Positions 1 to 4,579 of a DNA stretch of 5,255 nucleotides are shown here, in pieces (position 1 is the stretch's first letter; the number at the start of each line of letters is the position of its first letter). The notes under the pieces were generated by a model. The model was not told where the DNA came from. It saw only the letters and a program-made list of their open reading frames with translations, and made no database searches. The stretch spans positions 1-5,255 of the forward strand of contig CAKPOC010000065.1 in the NCBI GenBank assembly GCA_934169535.1, given 5' to 3'. The DNA comes from an uncultured Clostridia bacterium (GTDB taxonomy: Bacteria > Bacillota > Clostridia > TANB77 > CAG-508). A program made the position numbers and the translations under genes.

Positions 1-67
1 ACCATATAATGGTATATATCAAATAAGTGGAGATGAATACAATTCGATAGAGAAACTTGTTAGATAA
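1..67 (+). CDS. 3' end of a gene that begins left of the window, product unknown
   Basis: Reading in frame from base 2, an open frame gives a C-terminus ending in GDEYNSIEKLVR before TAA at 65-67. Only 21 residues are visible, so no family can be named. Two things support a real gene end. The residue composition is like an ordinary soluble protein. A rho-independent terminator in the same direction begins 14 bases after the stop. It converges on the minus-strand operon at 101-1457, and by position it should belong to the same mobile element. Confidence 0.5.
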   Translation, partial: PYNGIYQISGDEYNSIEKLVR

Positions 68-80
68 ATTACAATTTTTG

Positions 81-112
81 AGCAGGTAATTAGTTGATAA
101 TTATCTGCTTTT
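81..112 (+). terminator. Rho-independent terminator of the left-edge gene
   Basis: A 12-base-pair stem (AGCAGGTAATTA at 81-92 with TAATTATCTGCT at 98-109, one G-U pair) encloses the five-base loop GTTGA and runs into TTTT. On the plus strand this fits a terminator for the gene ending at 67. Its right arm overlaps the last codons and stop of the convergent gene at 101-466. On the minus strand the stem is followed by CAAAAATTG rather than a U-tract, so it is unlikely to terminate that operon efficiently. Confidence 0.65.
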
Positions 113-466
113 GTGATAAAATAAGCAAAAAAGTAGGAGGAGAATTAAATATGAATAATCAAAATCACTATCATTTTCTGTTAGCAATTCTATTAATTCA
201 ATTAAATCTAATTCTTTAATGTCCTTAATTGATTTGTCTGGAGCCTCTATAATATTTAATAGTCTATCTATCAAGTCATATAAAGATATATTTGCATATA
301 CTAATAATTCTTTAACAATGTCTACTAATGATTCTAAAGATTTAAAATCAACATATATTTCAGAATCAGCCATAGCATTTTGTATTGAATCTAATATATA
401 TAAATCTTCTAACTTTTCTTTTTCCTCATTTGTCATTTCAAAATATTTTTTTAATAAATTTTTCAT
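101..466 (-). CDS. Hypothetical acidic helical protein, last gene of the element operon
   Basis: This encodes 121 residues with no family I recognise. The start is well supported: GGAGGT at 475-480 lies 8 bases before the ATG at 464-466, and the gap to the upstream replication gene is only 17 bases, so the two are almost certainly co-transcribed. The sequence looks mainly alpha-helical and acidic. It opens with a charged stretch (EMTNEEKEKLEDL, about residues 10-22) and continues with leucine/isoleucine-rich amphipathic segments (about 43-95, including VDIVKELL and ELDLIELIELL). The C-terminus is markedly hydrophobic (YLILLLLFCLFY, about 106-117) and ends HKSR, which could be a short tail anchor. 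Neighbours suggest a replication accessory or maintenance role, but that is only context. The last codons lie inside the opposing gene's terminator hairpin. Confidence 0.7.
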   Translation of the reverse strand: MKNLLKKYFEMTNEEKEKLEDLYILDSIQNAMADSEIYVDFKSLESLVDIVKELLVYANISLYDLIDRLLNIIEAPDKSIKDIKELDLIELIELLTENDSDFDYSYLILLLLFCLFYHKSR

Positions 467-483
467 ATTTAATTACCTCCAAA

Positions 484-1329
484 TTAATTTACATTTGCAT
501 ACAAGGATTCAAAAAATCCTGATGGATATTCTCTTTGTTCAAAAGAATACCTTTTATTTTCTTTTGAATTTTGTCCATTTTTGAATTTTTTATATTTAGC
601 ATCTTCCATTTCCATTTCTTTAAGTCTTTTGGTAACCCATATTTTAATTGCTGCATAATCACTTTCATAGCCTTTGCCATGTGCTTGTTTATAAAGACTT
701 AATTGTTCTACTAATTGATGAGCATTAAATTCTCCATAAGTTTTAACTAAATCATTGTATTCATTTTCTGTCATTTTAACTTTTATTGCATATTCTATTT
801 TTTCTTCTGGAGATGGAGAAGCCTGTATATGATTTTCATTATTATTTTTGTTATTTTTTTTGTTATTATTATTTATGTCTAATTTTTCGACATCTTGTTG
901 TTCAAGATTGTCATTACAAGATGTTTCGTTTTTTAAGTTCTTGTTGTCGATAATTTCAACTACTGAATTTTTCGGTACTTTCAACGATTTTTTTTGAGTA
1001 TTTGAATAGCATTCTATTATTTCATCTTCATTTAGCTTGTAGTAAATCTTGCAAGGAATACCTTTTTTCTTAGTTTCAACTAAATTTAATTGTATCAATT
1101 TATTCAATGCCATTCTCTGTTTATGTTCTGTTAATCCTGTATTTTCCTCGATGTTCTCCCTTGTGGAATAAAACCATTCACCATCTGATAATTCATTTCT
1201 ATTTTCCCAATAATTATATTCAGAACATAATTCACCTAATAATATTGCTGCATCTGTACCAACAGCTTTTATTAAAATTTTATTGGTTATAATAAAACTA
1301 CTACTTGATAATAAACTTGCTAAAATCAT
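484..1329 (-). CDS. Winged-helix replication protein (phage/element replisome-organizer type)
   Basis: This encodes 281 residues and probably the replication initiator or helicase-loading organizer of the mobile element. Residues about 20-105 form a winged helix typical of such proteins: a helix with LLGELCSEYNYWENR, then GEWFYSTRENIEENTGLTEHKQRMALNKL as recognition helices, then a wing ending GIPCKIYYKLNEDEI. A low-complexity Asn/Lys linker (about 150-166) joins it to a second helical domain (about 175-240, with ENEYNDLVKTYGE and ESDYAAIKIWVTKRL). This is arranged like the C-terminal part of DnaD-like and phage replisome organizers. The conserved-looking tail EQREYPSGFFESLYANV may be a partner-binding peptide. 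The start has GAGGTGA at 1334-1340, 4 bases before the ATG. That ATG overlaps the TGA of the upstream small gene (ATGA), which implies translational coupling. Family assignment is from remembered sequence style; a plasmid- or phage-type initiator is the alternative. Confidence 0.75.
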   Translation of the reverse strand: MILASLLSSSSFIITNKILIKAVGTDAAILLGELCSEYNYWENRNELSDGEWFYSTRENIEENTGLTEHKQRMALNKLIQLNLVETKKKGIPCKIYYKLNEDEIIECYSNTQKKSLKVPKNSVVEIIDNKNLKNETSCNDNLEQQDVEKLDINNNNKKNNKNNNENHIQASPSPEEKIEYAIKVKMTENEYNDLVKTYGEFNAHQLVEQLSLYKQAHGKGYESDYAAIKIWVTKRLKEMEMEDAKYKKFKNGQNSKENKRYSFEQREYPSGFFESLYANVN

Positions 1330-1457
1330 TTCATCACCTCATTTCTACTATTGTTATATTGTTCATCTGATTGTTTTCCAACTAAAATCATTGCATATAA
1401 AAAAAGACTTATATTAGCACCTAATACAAGCCCAACAATAAGACCTATTCCAAACAT
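1326..1457 (-). CDS. Small membrane protein resembling DUF3789, first gene of the element operon
   Basis: This is a 43-residue reading frame. It has a strong ribosome site (AGGAGG at 1465-1470, 7 bases before the ATG at 1455-1457) and its TGA shares four bases with the start of the replication gene. The protein is one hydrophobic helix (residues about 2-27, starting MFGIGLIVGLVLGANISLFL) followed by a short polar tail, GKQSDEQYNNSRNEVMK. The length, the glycine-rich transmembrane segment and the following basic/acidic motif resemble DUF3789 proteins, which are tiny and common in Clostridia mobile elements. No function is known for them. The coupling to the initiator gene argues that it is expressed in a fixed ratio with it, and perhaps places it at the membrane. 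Its short length lowers certainty about the family, but the start and stop signals make a real gene likely. Confidence 0.75.
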   Translation of the reverse strand: MFGIGLIVGLVLGANISLFLYAMILVGKQSDEQYNNSRNEVMK

Positions 1458-1511
1458 TATAATTCCTCCTATAATTTTCCCCCGAGCCTAAAAAAATTTT
1501 CCCCTTATAAA

Positions 1512-1537
1512 AAAATAGTGCTAAAACGCACTATTTT
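1512..1537. repeat. Perfect 10-bp inverted repeat in the operon control region
   Basis: AAAATAGTGC (1512-1521) and GCACTATTTT (1528-1537) are perfect reverse complements around a six-base centre. The repeat sits in the 64-base gap between the two clusters of TTTTCCCC boxes and overlaps the proposed operon promoter. An operator for a dimeric repressor is the simplest reading. On the minus strand the second arm runs into seven T, so it could also act as an attenuator or terminator hairpin. Confidence 0.6.
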
Positions 1538-1540
1538 CAA
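1512..1540 (-). promoter_or_regulatory. Candidate promoter of the replication operon
   Basis: On the minus strand, TTGAAA (1535-1540) is followed after exactly 17 bases by TATTTT (1512-1517). Transcription would begin near 1505 and give a leader of about 50 bases before the small membrane gene. The -35 matches five of six consensus bases, but the -10 is weak. The inverted repeat fills the spacer and the inner edges of both boxes, a layout that would let a bound repressor block polymerase. Other AT-rich matches exist nearby, so this is tentative. Confidence 0.35.
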
Positions 1541-1705
1541 CATATTTATAAGATAATAGGTTTTCCCCTGAAATTTCCCCCAGTTTTCCCCTTAAATGGG
1601 GGGATAATATAAATTATTTTAATTTTTTCTAACTTTAAATAATTTCAAATAAATTTTTACAAAATCTTTCAAGTTTAGTTGTATCAAAGCATATATCAAT
1701 TTTCG

Positions 1706-1734
1706 TTGACATTTCAATACATACATGCTATACT
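1706..1734 (+). promoter_or_regulatory. Outward-facing sigma-A promoter at the element edge
   Basis: A perfect -35 TTGACA (1706-1711) is followed by a 17-base spacer and TATACT (1729-1734), five of six matches to the -10 consensus. Transcription should start near 1741, run through the tRNA remnant and stop at the terminator at 1803-1839. No protein start is served by it in the integrated state. The host tRNA's own promoter should be at the other junction, so this one is probably element DNA. Confidence 0.7.
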
Positions 1735-1751
1735 GAAAAAAGTAATTGGGT

Positions 1752-1800
1752 GCGACTACGAACCGAGAGGTCGGGGATTCGAATTCCTCCTGCTGCACCA
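1752..1800 (+). other. Attachment site of the element (junction with the chromosome)
   Basis: The tRNA match begins at or just before the anticodon loop (CTACGAA, 1756-1762). The bases to its left (TGCGA, 1751-1755) do not pair with the anticodon-stem strand CCGAG. The direct-repeat core shared with the other end should therefore start around 1752-1757 and extend into or through the tRNA 3' end. Crossover at the anticodon loop is common for tyrosine recombinases using tRNA genes. The exact core length cannot be set without the other junction. Confidence 0.6.
1756..1800 (+). pseudogene. 3' remnant of a tRNA gene, probably tRNA-Arg(ACG)
   Basis: The segment reads as the second half of a class I tRNA. 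It has an anticodon loop CTACGAA with ACG at 1758-1760, anticodon-stem 3' strand CCGAG (1763-1767) and a five-base variable loop AGGTC (1768-1772). The T stem and loop are GGGGA TTCGAAT TCCTC (1773-1789), followed by acceptor strand CTGCTGC (1790-1796), discriminator A and encoded CCA (1798-1800). The partner acceptor strand GCAGCAG, the D arm and the anticodon-stem 5' strand CTCGG are absent upstream, so this copy cannot fold into a tRNA. The arginine identity rests on the anticodon in the expected place. It is the chromosomal part left after element insertion and keeps its native terminator. Confidence 0.75.
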
Positions 1801-1802
1801 CG

Positions 1803-1839
1803 GTCCTCAAACTGATTTGAGGACTTTTATTTTTCTTTT
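1803..1839 (+). terminator. Terminator of the interrupted tRNA gene
   Basis: A perfect nine-base-pair stem (GTCCTCAAA at 1803-1811 with TTTGAGGAC at 1816-1824) closes a four-base CTGA loop and is followed by TTTTATTTTTCTTTT. It begins two bases after the tRNA CCA end, as expected for a tRNA transcription unit. In the present arrangement it should also stop transcription leaving the element from the promoter at 1706-1734. The following 54 bases (1840-1893) are AT-rich with nothing recognisable. Confidence 0.85.
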
Positions 1840-1893
1840 AACAATAAATTATTTTCATCAAATAACTATATATAAATTTCTTATTTTCATTTA

Positions 1894-1922
1894 TTGAATA
1901 TTTCTAACGATTATGCTATATT
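1894..1922 (+). promoter_or_regulatory. Promoter of the beta-helix gene, extended -10 type
   Basis: TTGAAT (1894-1899), a 17-base spacer and TATATT (1917-1922) form a good sigma-A promoter, with TG at 1914-1915 giving an extended -10. Transcription would start near 1929, about 28 bases before the ATG at 1957. The promoter occupies the place of the upstream in-frame TTG (1894), which argues against that longer start. Confidence 0.65.
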
Positions 1923-1956
1923 ATTTAATATAATACGACGGAAAAGAGGTATTTTT

Positions 1957-2664
1957 ATGGAAAATTACAAATTAGACTATTATTTTGAACATATTGAAGA
2001 GTTCGAATACAAAAATTTATTTGAAAACTGTACTTATCCTTGGGAAGTACTTGCTAAAGTAAAGCCATTTTTAAATGAAAAACTTGCAAACGTAAAAGAA
2101 AATAATGGTCATTTTGGACAGTTTGTTTCAATTGAAGGAAACTATTTAATAGGAGAAGGAACCAAAATTCATGCAAATGTAAGCATAGAAGGACCTGTAA
2201 TAATAGGAAAAAACTGCGAAATACAATCAGGAGCTTTAATTAGACCATACACAATAATTGGAGATAACTGTGTAATAGGACATGGAGCAGAAATAAAACA
2301 TAGCATAATTCAAAATAAAGCCAAAGTTCAAAGTTTTACATTTGCAGGGGATAGCATAATTGGCAAATCAACGAGGGTAGGCTCTGGAACAATTCTTGCA
2401 AACAGAAGGTTTGACCAACAAAATATAAAAATAAAAAACTCAAAAAAAGAGAAAATAGATATAGGAACTGATTTTTTTGGAGCAGTAGTAGGAGATAATT
2501 CAAGGTTAGGGGCAAACTCAACAACGCTTCCAGGTTCATTTATCGGAGCATATACTTGGGTAATGCCAACGGCGCAAATACGAGGCTTTGTAGAAAGAGA
2601 AAAAAGAGTTTTCCCAGTAAGAGAAAATAGATTAGAAGAAAACCCAAAAATAGAATTAAAATAA
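1957..2664 (+). CDS. Left-handed beta-helix protein of the sugar nucleotidyltransferase/acyltransferase type
   Basis: This encodes 235 residues. The ATG at 1957 is chosen because GAGGT (1946-1950) lies 6 bases upstream and the promoter overlaps the in-frame TTG at 1894. Residues about 1-50 form a helical lead-in containing YPWEVLAKVKPFLNEKL. Residues about 56-205 carry repeated hexapeptides (IGEGTKI, VIIGKNCEI, TIIGDNCVIG, SIIGKSTRVGSGT, VVGDNSRLG, SFIGAYTWV), diagnostic of a left-handed beta-helix. The stretch GSGTILANRRFDQ matches the C-terminal domain of GlmU and archaeal sugar-1-phosphate nucleotidyltransferases. The nucleotidyltransferase domain is absent. Where GlmU has HLTYLGD with the catalytic histidine, this protein has SFTFAGD, so ordinary N-acetyltransferase activity is doubtful. 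It may bind or modify another sugar phosphate, or serve as a partner subunit. Database names such as UDP-GlcNAc pyrophosphorylase would overstate it. Confidence 0.85.
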   Translation: MENYKLDYYFEHIEEFEYKNLFENCTYPWEVLAKVKPFLNEKLANVKENNGHFGQFVSIEGNYLIGEGTKIHANVSIEGPVIIGKNCEIQSGALIRPYTIIGDNCVIGHGAEIKHSIIQNKAKVQSFTFAGDSIIGKSTRVGSGTILANRRFDQQNIKIKNSKKEKIDIGTDFFGAVVGDNSRLGANSTTLPGSFIGAYTWVMPTAQIRGFVEREKRVFPVRENRLEENPKIELK

Positions 2665-2697
2665 AAAAACATCCTTGTCAATTCAAGGATGTTTTTT
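2664..2697. terminator. Bidirectional terminator between convergent genes
   Basis: AAAAAACATCCTTG (2664-2677) pairs perfectly with CAAGGATGTTTTTT (2684-2697) around a six-base loop. A-runs on one side and T-runs on the other let it work for both the beta-helix gene, whose stop it touches, and the DUF2207 gene ending at 2703. It fills nearly all of the 38-base gap between them. Confidence 0.9.
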
Positions 2698-2702
2698 GAG
2701 GT

Positions 2703-4463
2703 TTAACGGAATCCGCCTCCGCCACCTCCACCGCCGAAGGAGCCACCGCCGCCTCCGCCAGATGAGAAGCCTCCACCACCAGAAGAGTAGTTTTCAGCTC
2801 TTGATTTAGCAATAGATGCACTATGAATTCCATTATAAGTACAAGTGTTTATAAAGAAAATATAGTCATAAGAATCAAAGTTAGATTCTTGAATAATATC
2901 TGGATAAAGTTCTTTAAATTCTTTTGCAACTTTATCTGCAATGCCAAGGATTTGAGCAAATATTAAATAATCTTCAAATAATGTAACTTCAATAGATTCC
3001 CTATCTTTAATTAAAGTATAATCATTTAAATATTTTTTTAATCCCGAAAGCTCAATAGCCATTTGATTTAGTTCGTCTGAAGAACACTTTACGTGAGCTT
3101 TAAAAATTTTAAATATTTTTTCTTCTTTTTCTGTTATTAAATTTTCTGAAATCAAGTGATTTTCAACAATGTCAGAAACACTATCAAACCAGTTTAATAT
3201 TCGCTTATAGTTAGAAGAACACCATTTTTCGAATTCTTTGTTCTCTAAAATACCGTCTTTGCTTGCTTCATATAACATTTTGTATAATGAATGTTCTTTA
3301 GCTGCAATAGAAGTTTCGTAATATGAAGAAGTTGAAGATTTAGCAGCATCAAGCATTTTAGAATTAAGAATAATTACTGAATTTTCTTTTTTAAATATTG
3401 TGCCAGTTTCTTTCTTTTCTATTTTAATGTAGCCTAATTGAAGCCATTTTAATATTATTGCTCCAAGAAGAGAAGTTTGCTTTTTTGAAATATTGTATTT
3501 GCTTGCAACATAATAAGCAATGTATAAGTCTTTGTTACAAGGAATATCTCTAAAATAAGGAGCCTCCTTTAAAGCCTTTTTGGCTTCAGGAGTAAGCTTA
3601 AGGCTATTTTCTTTTCCCGCTTTTGCAATTACATAAATGATAAAAGTAAATATCATAAAAGGGAAAATAGTATTAAAAATAATAGCAAATATTCCAGCTA
3701 AAATTGTAAAAAATGTTGGCTTTTCTTTAACATATGAAGTTGAACCTTCTTTACTCATTTCATAATAATAATCAAAGTCATTATTTAAATCGTTATTTTG
3801 TACATTAAATGTTCCAGAAGGAAATTTTGCTAGAAGTGTCATGTACTCAGAAGAGCTAAGAGATCCATCAGACTGCATTTCAATGTATCCATCATAAACA
3901 TAACAAGTACCGCCATAATTGCCATAGCCCCAAACATCAGTTGTGTCTGGAATATTAAAATCTGTGTGAACTTTAATATATACATTTCCAATTGAATTTG
4001 AAAAATCATAAGGTATAAGTGTCCAATAAATCATTTGTGAATCTGTTAAATTTGCAACAAAATTAGAAATATTATATTTTACAGTATATGTGTGACTGCC
4101 ATATTTACTAATTCCCCAACATAATTCGACACCATTTGACACTGTATTTATACCACATTTATAACTTTTTGTGTCCAATGTTCCAGATGTTTGCCATGAA
4201 GATAAAGTTTCGTAAGTATTACCAGATTCTGAAACTTGCAAATCAGAAATTCTTGAGTTTCCTAAATTGTAATATGGATGATAAATTTCAGTGCCAGAGC
4301 TTGCATAGCAAGACCAAACTTCGGTAACTTGAGCATTTCCATTTTTATCAACATAAATATCCATGGAAATACTGTTTATAGAGTTTGCATAGTTCTGTTT
4401 TGATATAAATAAAATAGCAAAAAACAGAAAGAATGCAAAAATGAATTTAATCCCCTTTTTCAT
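2703..4463 (-). CDS. DUF2207 membrane protein with glycine-rich C-terminal tail
   Basis: This encodes 586 residues. A signal peptide (about 1-27, MKKGIKFIFAFFLFFAILFI, probable cut after NYA) leads into an extracytoplasmic DUF2207 domain (about 30-225). That domain shows SMDIYVDKNGNAQVTEVW, and MIYWTLIPYDFSNSIGNVYI in the position of the family's characteristic YW motif. One strong membrane segment (about 250-281) follows, then a cytoplasmic part with EAPYFRDIPCNKDLYIAYY and the family C-terminal block GLKKYLNDYTLIKDRESIEV...FEDYLIFAQILGIADKVAKEF (about 474-516). The last 27 residues are a Gly/Ser/Phe tail ending GGGFR. The usual second membrane hairpin before the C-terminal block appears to be missing. 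The start has AGGTGG about 9 bases before the ATG. The function of DUF2207 is unknown; its frequent neighbour LemA is divergent here. I am confident of the family, not of a role. Confidence 0.9.
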   Translation of the reverse strand: MKKGIKFIFAFFLFFAILFISKQNYANSINSISMDIYVDKNGNAQVTEVWSCYASSGTEIYHPYYNLGNSRISDLQVSESGNTYETLSSWQTSGTLDTKSYKCGINTVSNGVELCWGISKYGSHTYTVKYNISNFVANLTDSQMIYWTLIPYDFSNSIGNVYIKVHTDFNIPDTTDVWGYGNYGGTCYVYDGYIEMQSDGSLSSSEYMTLLAKFPSGTFNVQNNDLNNDFDYYYEMSKEGSTSYVKEKPTFFTILAGIFAIIFNTIFPFMIFTFIIYVIAKAGKENSLKLTPEAKKALKEAPYFRDIPCNKDLYIAYYVASKYNISKKQTSLLGAIILKWLQLGYIKIEKKETGTIFKKENSVIILNSKMLDAAKSSTSSYYETSIAAKEHSLYKMLYEASKDGILENKEFEKWCSSNYKRILNWFDSVSDIVENHLISENLITEKEEKIFKIFKAHVKCSSDELNQMAIELSGLKKYLNDYTLIKDRESIEVTLFEDYLIFAQILGIADKVAKEFKELYPDIIQESNFDSYDYIFFINTCTYNGIHSASIAKSRAENYSSGGGGFSSGGGGGGSFGGGGGGGGFR

Positions 4464-4492
4464 AATTTTATTCCACCTTTCTATATACAGGA

Positions 4493-4521
4493 ATTATTGC
4501 ATAAAAATAGAATAATATCAA
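4493..4521 (-). promoter_or_regulatory. Promoter of the DUF2207 gene
   Basis: On the minus strand TTGATA (4516-4521), a 17-base spacer and AATAAT (4493-4498), with TG one base before the -10, make a good extended sigma-A promoter. The start would fall near 4486, about 23 bases before the ATG, which leaves room for the AGGTGG ribosome site. Confidence 0.6.
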
Positions 4522-4525
4522 TAAT
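4497..4525 (+). promoter_or_regulatory. Weak candidate promoter for lemA, overlapping the divergent promoter
   Basis: TTGCAT (4497-4502), 17 bases, then AATAAT (4520-4525) on the plus strand would start transcription near 4532. It overlaps the opposing promoter almost completely, so the two genes would share control or compete for polymerase. TATGAT at 4549-4554 is another possible -10 but lacks a good -35. The 116-base gap between the two starts must hold a lemA promoter, but which one is uncertain. Confidence 0.3.
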
Positions 4526-4579
4526 AATCATTGAAAAAATAAAGAATATATGATAGCATATGAAAAAAGGAGGTACTAT

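Larger units (their letters stand above)
1475..1603. repeat. Iteron-like TTTTCCCC boxes, candidate element origin or operator array
   Basis: Four exact copies of TTTTCCCC start at 1475, 1497, 1561 and 1584. A fifth, near-exact copy (ATTTCCCCC) lies at 1573-1581, all in the same orientation. The C-runs begin at 1479, 1501, 1565, 1577 and 1588, so spacings are 22, 64, 12 and 11 bases. These are close to whole helical turns, which would put the boxes on one face of the DNA. After the last box, CCCC TTAAAT GGGG at 1588-1601 forms an inverted pair within a run of six G. The array lies directly upstream of the replication operon and beside an AT-rich stretch (about 1604-1700), the usual make-up of an iteron origin. 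It could instead be a repressor array for the operon. Confidence 0.5.
1..1800. mobile_element. Right end of an integrated mobile element, rest outside the window
   Basis: The stretch left of the tRNA remnant carries a replisome-organizer-type gene, a DUF3789-like peptide gene, an unknown gene and an origin-like repeat array. At the junction only the 3' part of a tRNA gene remains, and it is preceded by unrelated sequence. A tyrosine-recombinase element inserting into a tRNA anticodon loop leaves exactly this at its far end. The intact reconstituted tRNA and the second junction should be to the left. No integrase or relaxase is in view, so I cannot tell a prophage from an integrative conjugative or mobilizable element. 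Confidence 0.6.

Noticed and set aside
219..584. Plus-strand open frame of 121 codons
   Set aside because: It runs antisense across two well-signalled minus-strand genes, has no ribosome site and has a composition typical of a mirror frame.
1458..1474. Riboswitch in the operon leader
   Set aside because: The leader from the proposed start near 1505 is about 50 bases, lacks any recognisable aptamer core, and is explained by boxes plus ribosome site.
1725..1800. A complete tRNA or tmRNA gene ending in CCA
   Set aside because: Only the part from the anticodon loop onward fits. No GCAGCAG acceptor strand, D arm or CTCGG stem strand lies upstream. The acceptor does not look like the GGGG-type start of tmRNA, and the anticodon loop fits a normal class I tRNA.
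1619..1897. Open frames on both strands across the tRNA remnant
   Set aside because: They translate through the tRNA remnant and its terminator or promoter, have no ribosome sites and no protein-like composition.
1894..1956. Longer N-terminus of the beta-helix protein from TTG at 1894
   Set aside because: This TTG is the start of the -35 box, has no ribosome site, and would lie upstream of the predicted transcription start. The ATG at 1957 has GAGGT at the right distance.
2328..2681. Minus-strand open frames opposite the beta-helix gene
   Set aside because: They are shadows of a clear plus-strand family protein, and one crosses the shared terminator.
4136..4327. Plus-strand open frame inside the DUF2207 gene
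   Set aside because: Antisense to a recognised domain, no ribosome site.
4550..4579. Longer LemA start at ATG 4550
   Set aside because: It adds ten charged residues before the membrane helix, has no ribosome site, and the strong AAGGAGG serves ATG 4580.
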